Assembly (NCBI GenBank): GCA_036971715.1
Contig: JAVHJL010000001.1
Coordinates: 2,914,001 to 2,978,000, forward strand
Length of the DNA: 64,000 bases
Source of the DNA: Arthrobotrys musiformis
Taxonomy: Eukaryota > Ascomycota > Orbiliomycetes > Orbiliales > Orbiliaceae
Reading direction: 5' to 3'
The position numbers and the translations under genes are program-made. The notes under the pieces were generated by a model, which searched no databases, had not been told where the DNA came from, and saw only the letters and a list, made by a program, of their open reading frames with translations. Position 1 is the first letter of the stretch, and each line of letters begins with the position of its first letter. Shown here in pieces: positions 31,200 to 42,146 of this stretch.

Positions 31200-32785
31200 A
31201 CAGCTGGTAGGCTGAGCATCTATCTTATGATTAGAATATTGATCAAGTAGACCCCTACGATATTAGGCCTCCGGCAAGAGGAATGAACTGGAGATTACTA
31301 GTAGTGTTTGTCTACTAGAGCAGTGACTCTGAAATCCGGATCGTGTGAGATATTTGGGAGGTGTGGGAAGTGGGAGGCTTGGGGTAGCCGCAGCAGCCAG
31401 CTCAGTACAATATGTAGCGCACAGACATGATGTTGAATACCGTGACTTTCCACTAGATCTGTCCCCCAAGCCTTTGCCACAGCCTGGCCTCGTTTCCAGT
31501 TTGTAGGTTTCCCCTGGATTCCAAGGGACGTATTGCGTATTTCTTTGTTGTCCAGGTTACTCTGCGATCGTAGGTCCTATTATTATTAAACAGGTTAGAC
31601 AGCATCAAGGGATGCACGGCAGCCGTCCAAATGTATGGCCCTTGGGGTGCTCTTAGAATCGATTTCACCACTGCATCACTCGAGTAAGGTTGCTTGTGCG
31701 AAGGTTACAGCAAGCAGGAAAGGAATCCAGCCCGACGCTTGACACATCTGGAACGACATGGATGTCCGGTTCTTTGTTAGGAATATAAAGATGTGTTAGA
31801 TTGAGCAACCTGAACTACAAGAGGATACGCACCTACATGATATTTTTTTATAGCACTGCAGAGCACCAATCAAGCACGCAAATTCGCGCAGACACAGACG
31901 CACCCAACAGGTTGACCTTGCCACAGCTTGAGCCACCCACCTATGACATGTTGGACAGACTGACCGTCGTGAGGATAACCCTTCCCAGGAAGCCCGTTTA
32001 AATGGGGCTATCAACAAAATTAAGATAGATCCTTGTGGGATATTCATCCACACGGATACCTCGGATTAAGCAATAGGCAGAAAGAGAGCCATGTTTGCCA
32101 AGAAGACAATAGACCGAGACTATTGCCGGTATTGCCTGAAGAAAAGTGAAGTGAAAACTTCCTGTACATGAATATAATGTTTGAATGGAAATAGTAAAAG
32201 CTTGTGCGGGGGCTATGCAGTTAACGAGAATGATAATGATAATGATGTAAAGAGATTAGCTGTAATCCGAAATAACCGCACCATAACAACATAATTATCG
32301 TCAACAAAAGCAAAACGCGAAATATGAAGAGGCAAGATGAAGGGTGAAGTAAAGGCGGTTCCGGCCATTATCAATATAGGTCGTGGCTTTTCTTTGGATA
32401 CGAATAGCAAGAGTCGATAATCTTCCTCAAGGGGAGTGCAGTCGAACAAGTAGGATAGAGCCAGGGTGAAAAGAAGAACAAGAAAATACAAATATGCCGC
32501 CCAGCCTGTATCGCTCCGGTTTGGATGAGGGGAAAAAAAATGAAGAGAGAAAGAAAGCAAATCAAATCAAAGAAAAGAGAAAAATATGGGGTGATGATCA
32601 CGATGACCATGACCATGCCAATGAGAATCGATGAGATAAAATGGGAGGGAAACATAAATCTGGGGACCAGGGCCGTCGCACCCCAAATAAACTTCGAAGA
32701 TCGAGCTACGACTACGGAGGTAACCGGGTTATCGAGAACAGGATCCGCCAGAGACATTAGCTATCTCTTGGGATGGATATCTTGT
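31200..32785. other. Gene-free convergent stretch
   Basis: About 1.6 kb between the stops of the kinase (+) and the Zn2Cys6 gene (-). Only short frames without domains or splice support occur. It probably holds two 3' UTRs; nothing else is recognised. Confidence 0.5.
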
Positions 32786-34153
32786 TCATGTCTTGAAATT
32801 TAGGGATTTGAGCATTCGAGCATCCACATCTGATCTGTGGGGAGGGTTGGGGTCTATCAGATTAGATAGTTGCATAGGATGCGATGGTGCGGGGGGGCCG
32901 GCGGATGAAGACCGCGGAGGAGATTGGAGTGGGCCAGGCGCCGAACGAGCGTTTTGCGCGTTGTAGGGAAATGCGCCATTTTCGGAAGGATAGCCTTGTT
33001 CTTTGCGAGACTCGCTTCGAGGGTCGGACAAGCGTCGTTGAGGCGGAGGGCCAGCTACCTGCGGGGGTTCTCCCTGTCCTTGGTTGTACTGGCGTTCATA
33101 GTCCGATGTCGGGTAGGAACGATGTGATTGACCAGACGATGTTGTGGGGGGATACGAACCATTGTTATAATTACCGCCGCGGGATGGCGAGTACTGCCGG
33201 GGAGGGGGGAGAGTAGCTGGGGGTGATGCGGGAGGATTCGCGTTTCCTCCTTGCCAATAAGCCGGGTAGTCGCCAGCCGAGCCTCGTCTTTGGAGGCTAT
33301 GAGGAGGATAGTTATTTGGTGCCAAAGGTGGTAAAGAAGGCGGCCGGTCGTCATATGACCGGTTATATTGGCCGGTGTGGTTGGGGCTTGAGGGTCGGCC
33401 GTAGGAGGTATGGTGGGATGCATAGTCACCTTGCGGGGCAGACTGCGGAAGTGCAGCGTGCAGCGGCAAAGGCTGACCATATGACCCATAAAGTTGACCA
33501 ACTGGTCGTGCCGGACCGCCTCTTGGGGGAATAAACCCCTGTTTTAAATGAGGGTACTGGGTGTGTGCTGGGACAAAAGCCTGTGCTTGTGATGATACCG
33601 GTGTGAATACACATTCCTGGTTAAATCGTAGGCAGTTGCCGCATCTTCCATCTGCTGATGAATCAAACCCTGAACAACGTATCTACGATTTCATTAGCGA
33701 GATTTCTTGAAATTAGTTTGAGACGAGGTGAAATCCGGTAACTAGTATTATATACCTTTCGACGTCTGCAATACCTGCAGGCGATTGCAGTCCTTTGTCT
33801 GGGGGCTGGAGGTGGCACTGGAATCATTGGCTCCCTGGGTACTTGTGCCCACATCTCACTGGGAGGAGGCAATTGCTGAGGGTACATCTGGTCAGGGGGT
33901 TGGACACCGTGAGAGGACATCATTGTAGCGTGCATGTTCCTATCCTCGAGGGCATGCCCGGAGATGTTCTATAGTGTAAGTATATATATTAGTTATAATT
34001 GGCCAAATCCCGCGTTTGATCATCGAATCCACATACAGAGTCATCACGTCCTCGATGTGAGAGACGGTCATCGGCCGGCGGCCATTGAGACCGCATTCTC
34101 GGGTCGTCTTGGTGGTTCCATGAATTTCGATTGCCGGCGTTTGATGGATACAT
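32786..34153 (-). CDS. Zn2Cys6 (Gal4-type) transcription factor
   Basis: Fungal-type binuclear zinc-cluster regulator. Three exons: 34153-34037, 33968-33756 and 33682-32786 (408 residues). The cluster is formed across the 73-nt intron: ACRYCRRRK from exon 2 and IRCSGFDSSADGRCGNC plus LRFNQEC from exon 3, giving Cx2Cx6Cx10Cx2Cx6C. Basic residues follow the first pair as expected for DNA contact. The rest, about residues 135-408, is Pro/Ser/Tyr/Gly-rich and disordered; no fungal_trans middle homology region is seen. The start is ATG 34153 (MYPSNAG); the frame upstream of it has only a GTG. The protein ends SLNFKT. It has a 5.3-kb upstream region full of simple repeats. The orthologue is not named with confidence. 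Confidence 0.85.
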
Positions 34154-35367
34154 GGTGTCGGTTGGACGCAAGGTGTATCTTGTCTTCTTGGGGTTCACAC
34201 GTTTCCTGGTCCTTCCCTACGAGGCCTCCCAAGGCGCTCTGCGCCGTCCAAAGGTGCTTGCTTTGTTTCGAATTTGCAACGAAACCGGAGGGGGTTTTTT
34301 TTTTTTTTTTCTCCTTCTCTTTCTTCCTTTCCCGGAGGATCTATTTGGCTTCTGCCCCAATAATTCGGGGTCAAGGTTGCAATATTTGGTGCGGATCGGT
34401 GTTTAAACGTTGTTCTTATTATTCTTCCCCCACCTCTTCTTCTTCTCTTTTCCTGTTTTCGTGAACAACAGAAAAAGATGGCGGTGTTCTCGAATCTACC
34501 ACTTCCTCACAATTTTTGTTCTGGAAAGACCAGGACTGTTCTTCTTCTTCTTCTTCTTCTTCTTTTTTTTTTTTTCTCCTCAAGGAAGCGCCCGGCCCCC
34601 TCGTATTGGCCGCGGCTGTATGCCTGTTGGCGGGATCAGATGTGTGATTCGAGGCCCAATGGTCAATGTTAAGGGACGGGTTAGGGTTGATAGGTGCGCC
34701 GGATACGGTTCAAATAACGTGACGTTGAAAACGTTTTTATAGGACAGGGAGCTACTGCGCGGATATAATTCTCAAAGTCAGTCATTATACTCAGGCAACA
34801 ACGATGAGAACATGGTATTTTTCTTAGAATCTATTTTACAGAACGCCGCTACCTTCGGGGTCATGGCAACATGGTGGCGACAGGGATGGTGATGGTGGCT
34901 GATGGCATGAAACTTTTCTCTCCTCTTCTCCTCTGCTTATCTTTGTTTTAACTTTGTTTTTTCTTTGCTCTCAATGAAGGCGAAGGGGAGGCAAAGGGAC
35001 GACGTGAATACACTCACAGATAAATAAAAAAGCAAGATGTGAGAGTGAAAGTGCAAAGGCGAGAAAGCAGCTGAAAAAACGTATATGTTAGGATGAAAGG
35101 GATTGTTTTTCGATGACACCAACCAACCAAACTCCGCATGTAAAGCAAGGCGAATGGGGAAAGGGTGGAAGGGGAAAAAAGGGAAGAAGGGGAAGAAGAA
35201 AAGTGTGTGAAGGAGAGGGAAAGAAGGAAGGAAGGAAGGAAGGAAGGGAAGGACGTTTTGAATGGAGACGAACGAGCGAAGAACGAAAGGAGCAGGGAAA
35301 GCGAGGGAGAGTGCTGTGCTGTGGGAAAAGAATAGCACGCACCAAGGCGCAAGGTAAAAGGATGGGT

Positions 35368-35465
35368 AGTAGGGTAAGGTAAGGTAAGGTGAGGTAAGGG
35401 TATAAGGTAAGGTGAGGTAAGGTGCGAAGCAAGGCAAGGCAAGGCAAGGCCAGGCCAGGCCGGGC
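35368..35465 (+). repeat. GGTAA/GGTGA/GGCAA pentanucleotide array
   Basis: About 18 diverged pentamer units. The composition drifts from GGTAA through GGTGA to GGCAA and GGCCA along the array. Confidence 0.85.
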
Positions 35466-36127
35466 AAGGTAGGGTTAATTGATGAGCTGCTTGCTTGCTG
35501 GTCAAGGGAATGGGGACATGGTAATGGTAATGGTAATGGTACTGATGGTGGTGGGCGGGCAGGGATGGCGGGGAGGGAGGGAGATAGGTAGGTTAGATCA
35601 AGACAAGAATCAGGAGCTGGTCAACCGTTTCAACCGTGCGAGGAGAAGGAAGAAGGGAGAAAGAAGGGAGAAGAGGAGGAGGGGAAGAAGAGAGGGTGTG
35701 TGGCTACACTAACGAAACTGTGATTGTAATTGCAATTACTGACCTGAAAGTTGGTGTCCGTCTGCGGTAAATTTCTGGCTGGGAAAGAGAATACGCCGCG
35801 ATGGAGAGGAGGAGGAGAAGAGAGAGAAGGAAAGAGAAGAGAGAGAAAAAAAAAAAAAAAAAAAAAAAGATGGGACGGAAGGAGGGGTGATACAGCGATA
35901 ACAAGGAGCTTTTGTCGGAAGGCAACCAACAAACAAACCAAAAAAAAAAAAAGTCTGACCAGGTGGGCAAGATTTACAAGAATTAGAGCAATGGTGATGG
36001 TGATAACTGTGGTGGTGATGATGATGGTGATGGCCGTGATGATGGTGAGGATTTGAATGGCGATGGCACGGAGTTGAAGTACCTAACTTATAGCTTATAG
36101 CTTACTTACTTCAGTACCTACTTGCTG

Positions 36128-36128
<1 letters not shown>

Positions 36129-36203
<75 letters not shown>
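36129..36203 (+). repeat. CTTG tetranucleotide repeat, about 19 copies
   Basis: A nearly perfect CTTG/GCTT array of about 75 bp, flanked by TACTTA/GGTACC-type motifs on both sides (36079-36120 and 36228-36370). Confidence 0.95.
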
Positions 36204-36207
<4 letters not shown>

Positions 36208-36574
36208 GGGTAACAAGCTTGCTGGGTATATCGCCCAAGCTAGATCAGAGGTAAGTAAGCACCTGAGCAGGCAAGCATGTACTTAAGTATATATGTATAA
36301 GTACTTAGGTATGTATGTATGTAGGTATGTGTGTATGTACAAGTATTCACCCGCTTGCTTGCTTACTTAAGTTTGAGGTGAGGAAGTCGAAAGGGCGACG
36401 GCGACGGGCGGGAACGGGAATGGAAGCAGGAGCAGCAGAGGAACGGGAGCAAGAGAGAACAGGAAGAGGAGCGAGGGGAAAGGGGAAAGGGAAGAGGGAG
36501 AAGAGAAGGGAAGAGAGGAGAAGAGGAAAGAGAATGGAAAGGAAGGCCGAGGATGTGGAAGAGAAATAAGGAAT

Positions 36575-36577
<3 letters not shown>

Positions 36578-36608
<31 letters not shown>
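36578..36608 (+). repeat. CA dinucleotide repeat
   Basis: About 15 AC units in the gene-free stretch upstream of the Zn2Cys6 gene. Confidence 0.95.
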
Positions 36609-36611
<3 letters not shown>

Positions 36612-36694
36612 CGCAGACCACACCACACAAGGACTCACGAGGAGATGGAGAGACTTCCCTAGCTACTAACCTAGCTACTAACCCAAGTGCTTGG

Positions 36695-36719
36695 TATGTG
36701 TGTGTGTGTGTGTGTGTGT
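36695..36719 (+). repeat. GT dinucleotide repeat
   Basis: About 12 TG/GT units. Together with the CA repeat some 90 bp earlier it could form an imperfect hairpin. Confidence 0.9.
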
Positions 36720-37173
36720 CAAATTGATTGATCGTTCGAATGAACAAATCGATGTCGAAAAGGAAAAAGGAAAAAGGGACAGGAAAGGGAAAGTGAAAGA
36801 GAAAGGAAGAAAAGAAAAGAGAGAGAAAGGAAAGAAAAAGGAAAGAAAGAAACCCCGTTGATTCTTCTTTCTTCTTCCTCTGTTTCGGTTCTCCCCCAAT
36901 GCACTATTTTTATTTTATTTTTCTTTATCATAAAATATGATATATAAAAAAAGGTTATGTAAGTACCAATGTCCGGATGTAATGTGCATCCATCGAGCTT
37001 GCCGAGAGGCAGGCCCACCATAAGCAAACGAGACGGCAGCGGGACCAGCATGGCATGGCCAATCCCAGGTCGGAACCTCGCCATGAAACTACCAAGTGGG
37101 TGGGTTTCTCTTCTCTTCTCTTTTCTTCTGCTTCTTCCTCTTCTTCCTCGCTGTCCTTCTCTCTTCTTCTTCT

Positions 37174-37235
37174 CCTTCTTCTTCTTCTTCTTCTTCTTCT
37201 TCTTCTTCTTCTTCTTCTTTTTTTTTTTTTTTTTT
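37174..37235 (+). repeat. CTT repeat followed by T tract
   Basis: About 15 CTT units followed by some 17 T. Confidence 0.9.
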
Positions 37236-38389
37236 CCACCCGTCTTAGATCTTCAACCAGTTTCTGAACTATAGCAATAATCACAATAGTATAAATGTAA
37301 TAGATGTGCACTTAGATACTGTGTATGTACATACATACTCCTTAGGTGTCTCCTCAGGGATGGCCCATTCATCCATCCATCCCAATGACCAAAACCAGCC
37401 GATTTCAAGGACCACATCCTTATCGACTGCCCGGCCCGGGTCCCTTCTTCGAACTTTACTTGCTTGATATGCCAGTTGATCTTCTAGCAATTCTTCTACC
37501 TATTCTACTTCCTTCCTTCCTTCCTTCCTTGCCTACTACCCTAGGTAGTCTGCGTCCACATCCATCCGCACGTCTGGTTATTTGGAGACTCCCGCATGCC
37601 AAAGCCACCCACGGCATTCTCGCCTTTTTGTGGGGACGGTGGAAAGCCTCGCAATGAAAACAAAACAAACCAAAAAAAAAAAAAAGCGAGACCGCCCATG
37701 GGAAGCCAGCTTGGTTCATCGAGGATGCACCGATTTTCCGTCCCGTCCCGTTCACCCGTGTATTGGGACTGGGACGGGCATCTGCCAATGCAGTGCTAGG
37801 GTTTGTGCACTTAATTAAGAGACAGGCACATGGCCCATACCAGCAAGGATAGCGCTGGTCCCAACCTTTTGCCTATTTGAGGTGCCCGAATCTGTTACTC
37901 ATGTGCCGGATACCATTGGCGCACAAGATATGTACAACTCCGTGCCGTGGCGTGCGTATGCCCTTCTCTTCCTAGTATTCCTTCTATGTCTCTTTTTTTT
38001 TTTTTTTTTCCTGTCAGAAGGTCACAAGACAAGGCAAACGAGTAAGAAAGGCAGGCTTTTGGGGTGGAGCCCGGTTTAGTCAACCCCACCCTGTTGGAGC
38101 TCCGATTGACAGAGAAGCAGGTACTGAAAGAATTGTTATGTTGCTGCCAATGAAAGAGTGGGCATACATATGTACATACCTTCATATCGCACGGATGTCC
38201 GTCGCCAGAGGGCATTTTCTCCCCTCGTGGAAACCAGTAAGTCAGGGCGATTAACCTTCAAGATACAATTTACGATTTTCCTCGGGGTACAGAGTACAGC
38301 TGTGCCTTTCGCTTTTCCTGGCGCTTGGGGTTTAATTAGGCAAAGGCGCTGTGTGCTTTTTAGCTGCTGCTGGTGCTCACAGGATCTGG

Positions 38390-38416
38390 TTTTTTTTTTT
38401 TTTTTTTTTTTTTTTT
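38390..38416 (+). repeat. T27 homopolymer
   Basis: An uninterrupted run of 27 T. Confidence 0.9.
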
Positions 38417-39202
38417 CCTTGATAGATCCTTGAATGTGACAGGTCAGCACTTCGTTCTGCATGATGACAATACGAGAAGCAGAAGAGGCAAGCTGATTGA
38501 TGTCTATCATGAGGAGCTGAGAACATCCACATTCCCCCCCTTGTTGCGGCGAATGAGAGAGCGGGGAGAAAAGAAAACATATGCTTCCTGGAATTCCGCT
38601 CTGTCCGATTTGGGGAACCGCATGCATTAGCGGCTGCATGAGATGGAACTTTGCAAGTCATATGACTTCCAAGACACACTGTTTTTTTCTTTTTCGGGAA
38701 CCCACAAGAAGTCATGCTCCAGCGAACCAGCTTTCATGATTGGCCCATCCTGCATGGTGTGATTTGTTGGGCCAGAATTCGGATATCCGAGGGCGAGGAC
38801 TCTACATGAAGCCGTTGCGGAATTGCCGCTGGGCCGTCGCCTGTGCTACTAATCTTAGAAAAGGTACGAGGTGCAAACCCACGATGACGAAATAAAATCC
38901 AGATAAAATCGACAACATCTTTCCTTGGTGAAATTACGTAGTTGACTGAACCCTTTGCGCCTCAGATAAATTGGCTTGCGAGGATATGCATATTCGAGGC
39001 TAAATGTTTCAAACAGGCTGTTGAGACATTACAAATTCTTCTTCTTCTAATTTATTATTATTATTTTATAAGGCTGTTACACTATAGATATTGGCAGCCT
39101 CAAGTCCCGCCCACATAAATACCTACCTAGGTACAATACACATACACAGACCGCCGTGTGGAATTCCCTAATCCGTGGACGAAAAAAAAACTCCTTCTGG
39201 TT

Positions 39203-39308
39203 AAAAAAAAAAAAGAAGAAGAAGAAGAAGAAGGAGAAGAAGAAGAAGAAGAAGAAGGGAAAGAAGAAGGAAAGAAAGAAGGAAAGAAAGAAGGAAAGAA
39301 AGAAGGAA
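39203..39308 (+). repeat. GAA and GAAAGAAG microsatellite
   Basis: A tract of GAA triplets followed by AAAGAAGG-type octamers, about 105 bp, all purine on the plus strand. Confidence 0.9.
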
Positions 39309-39470
39309 ACCCGGATTCGCACCGAGCCGTTCGCCGAATGCCTTTCGCTCTCAACCACCGCCACCGCCGGCATTTGAAACCCCTGGATCCGGCATCACAA
39401 TGGAATTGAGATACGTGATCTATATCTTAAATCAGCAGTAGACCTTGCGGCCGCTTATTGGCGTGGTTAA

Positions 39471-40745
39471 TTAAACAAAACGTACGAATGGCTCGAGCGA
39501 GCGAAAGACATCGACTATCAATTCCATTGAGTTCGGGAGCAATAACTCGGAATCTTTAATCCGCTTGCCGACAGTATAACTCTTCAAACGGAGAAGGTCA
39601 ATATCATCATGCCCTTTATCGTATCCCTAATAAACAAATATGTTAGCAGAACTTCAACAACTTTCCCGGGCCCATGATTTATATGTATATTGCCACACAC
39701 CTTGGGGGCCGTCTTCAGCGCACCCTCGGAATTACGCTCCAAAAAGCCCTTCAGAGCTTGGTTTTCAATTGTTTTTGAGGAAACACGCCCGCGGCTAGTT
39801 TGGGGATCCAAGAAATTGGCAAAGAAGTCACGGGAGACAAGAATGTCTTTTAATCCCCTTGGATTTCGGTCTATTTCACTGCGCATGAGGGATACATGAG
39901 TTGCTTCCGGATGCCATAGCCCACCACCTAAAATTTAGATAAACGACCGCACACATCAATACACGCATTCAACTCAGCAATAGAAGATGGTTTCGATGGC
40001 ACTTTACCAATGAATGACTGGTCTCCCGGTTGAATCGAAAGGTAGTACTTTGCATAGTGACCTTGTTTCCCAGTGCGAGAGAACGCCACCGAAAGGTACT
40101 CCTTGTAGGGAACCTTCGAATTCGAAAACCGAACATCCCGGTGTATCCTAAAAAGATTATGCCTTTCAAGAGGAAGGATTGGTACCGTCCAATCAACTTT
40201 GGTGAGCTCTTCCTGTAGCGTGCAGCTAAAAGACTTAAAATCTGCCAGCGCAATCCTATAGATACCCTTGTTTCCTATCCGTAAAAGTGTTATGATGTTT
40301 GACCTAGATCCACACTTGAGGTGGGAGAACGCAAACCGTGAAACCAATCTCTGTCGTTATTTTTTGCCAAATCTGTGTACCACGTATTAGCTCTAGAATC
40401 CTATTTGGTATAACAATGTTGCATGTTGTTATATATATCATATCAATCACCTTTAAGAAAGCGAAGTGTATCGGGGTGTATTGTATTGTCAGCGTAGTCT
40501 CCAGTCATGATATCGCCTCCTGATTCGTCAGAAGACGTGCTTGAGGCCTCATCCTCGGGCGATTCATCTCGGTCACTTTCGTGGACCTGGGGTGGGTCTA
40601 TTTTTTTTGATGCAGGTTTGCGGTTCGCGCGGTTCGCCCTTTTGGCTGCCAGAGGTTTGGTAATCTTATTTGGCCTGGTATTCGCAGGTAACCTGCGTGA
40701 CGCGGTCGCCGGACTCTTTTTCGCATCCTTCTTTACGCGGGCCAT
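39471..40745 (-). CDS. DUF2461-family protein
   Basis: Conserved protein of unknown biochemical role. Five exons: 40745-40451, 40372-40337, 40274-40008, 39927-39701 and 39626-39471 (326 residues). Residues 1-97 are Lys/Arg/Ala-rich then acidic (DRDESPEDEASS), possibly a nuclear-targeting tail. The DUF2461 core begins at TLRFLKDLAKNNDRDWF and continues YRIALADFKSF, LFRIHRDVRFSNSKVPYKEYL, SRTGKQGHYAKYYLSIQPG, SFIGGGLWHPE and the C-terminal YDKGHDDIDLLRLKSYTVG. These blocks only appear after splicing, including a 36-nt exon. The start ATG 40745 gives MARVKKDAKK. It diverges from TYW3 across 357 bp. The family is widespread in bacteria and fungi without an assigned activity. Confidence 0.88.
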
Positions 40746-41102
40746 GGCCAAAGTAATACTCAAGGAGGCGGGTTCTTGAGCAGGTGGATATTGCCTGCTA
40801 GCAGAATAGTACCTGTTGATTGTAGTAGTCAAAACGGGCCCCTTGGCGCTGGCTGGGTTGCTGACATAATCCCAATCTTGACGACGGACTTAAATTTGGC
40901 GAAGCAGCCTTCCCAGGCCCAAGCCACCGTATGCATTCCTTGTACATGCACATGCGCAGGTTCGCCACCCTGGAACTACGAATCAGGACTCGACTACCAA
41001 CCAACGGACCGCTTTTTGAACTTGAGTCTTCCAAATCCGAATTAATATCAATATTCACACACTCAGTATCCCGGAGATAGTCGGTTAGGCCGTTTGGGGG
41101 AA
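40746..41102. promoter_or_regulatory. Divergent promoter, DUF2461 gene / TYW3
   Basis: 357 bp between two diverging starts. No repeat or recognised element. Confidence 0.5.
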
Positions 41103-42123
41103 ATGAATCTGGAAAGGCTAAAACAAGAGTTCAACTCCAAGAAGAAAAGCATCTTGGGAGCTCTTGCCTCTGGCACGGATGCGTCCCCTAAAGGCAGTGT
41201 GGATAAACAAATTATACCCATTATGGAGTTATTGAACTCTTGCCCCGACGCAGTGACTACAAGTAGTTGTTCCGGAAGGGTGTCTGTGTTCCTCGAGGGC
41301 AGGAAGCAGAGCTCCACAACATCGGCACCCAAACAAGAACACGGGGCGGACGTCGCAGCAGCCGGGGGTAAAGGCGGTGATGGAAGATGGCTGTTTGTCA
41401 CACACGATCATTTGTCTGACGATATCTTACAAGAGGGCCAAGATGACGCTATCTTTCTAGACATGGTGTTTGGTGGTATACCATCGGAACCAGCCGCACC
41501 GCGGCTACTTGGGCAATTATCAAGTGAGACGAGATATATCCATTTCAAATTCGAGCCAATGGTATGGCCATTTGCTCTTCTCAGCTAGACGATATCTCTC
41601 TGTTTTCTTTTCCAATCCCTTTTCAACCTGAAGCTAATTATTCGAATAACGCCACCACCGCCAGATCCTCCATGTCCTCACAGAGACACTCGACGTCGCC
41701 AATAGGTTGCTCACCTGCGCAATATCCAGCTCCTTCCGGGAGTCCGGAATCGTGAGCCCTCTAAAAAACCCCGTTGTCGCCATACGGACGATGGGATTGG
41801 CCTTTGATTCCCCTGTCGGTGTCTATGACCCCGAGAGGAACATGATCCAAAGGTTTATAGAGCCTTCAGGGCTAAAGTTACTGGCGCGGCTTACGAATGA
41901 CCGCTTTCGAGAAAACTCCATACGGATCGATTCCTTCTACAGAAATTTATTATCCACTATGGAAGCGCCCGAAACACCCCTGGAATCAAAGCAAACAAGA
42001 GCCCTTAGGAAGAAAGTGGAAGGGATAAACAAAGGGAGGGGGATTGCCGCTACCCGAGAAAATCGGGTTGAGATCCAGGATCCATTGGAGGACGGAATAC
42101 CCTTCTTGGAAGACGATATGTGA
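41103..42123 (+). CDS. TYW3: tRNA wybutosine-synthesizing protein 3
   Basis: SAM-dependent methyltransferase of the wybutosine pathway at G37 of tRNA-Phe (family role). Two exons, 41103-41561 and 41665-42123 (305 residues), with a 103-nt intron (GTATGG ... CCAG). Blocks recognised: a start with LKQEFNSKKKSIL, GSVDKQIIPIMELLNSCPDAVTTSSCSGRVSVF, GRWLFVTHD, then LHVLTETLDVANRLLTCAISSSFRESGI and a late VAIRTMGLAFDSPVG. The C-terminal 90 residues are basic and less conserved. The first in-frame ATG is 41103 (MNLERLKQ). Its stop is only 23 bp from the MTC5 stop on the other strand. Confidence 0.92.
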
Positions 42124-42146
42124 ATGATACCAATAAATGAATGGTC

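Larger units (their letters stand above)
34154..39470. other. 5.3-kb gene-free, simple-sequence-rich stretch
   Basis: The upstream region of the Zn2Cys6 gene and the 3' flank of the DUF2461 gene. No gene is recognised. It contains T16 (34295-34310), CTT repeats plus T tract (34538-34575), GAAG units (35221-35250), GGTAA/GGTGA/GGCAA pentamers (35368-35465), GGTAAT units (35518-35541), long purine-rich tracts (35150-35710, 36370-36570, 36740-36860), CTTG repeat (36129-36203), CA repeat (36578-36608), GT repeat (36695-36719), CTT repeat plus T tract (37174-37235), T27 (38390-38416) and GAA/GAAAG tracts (39203-39308). Long frames here code only low-complexity sequence. Confidence 0.65.

Noticed and set aside
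35088..37311. Many long frames rich in Ser/Phe/Leu or Arg/Glu/Lys
   Set aside because: They arise from GA/CT microsatellites and homopolymers, overlap on both strands, and show no domain or conserved block.
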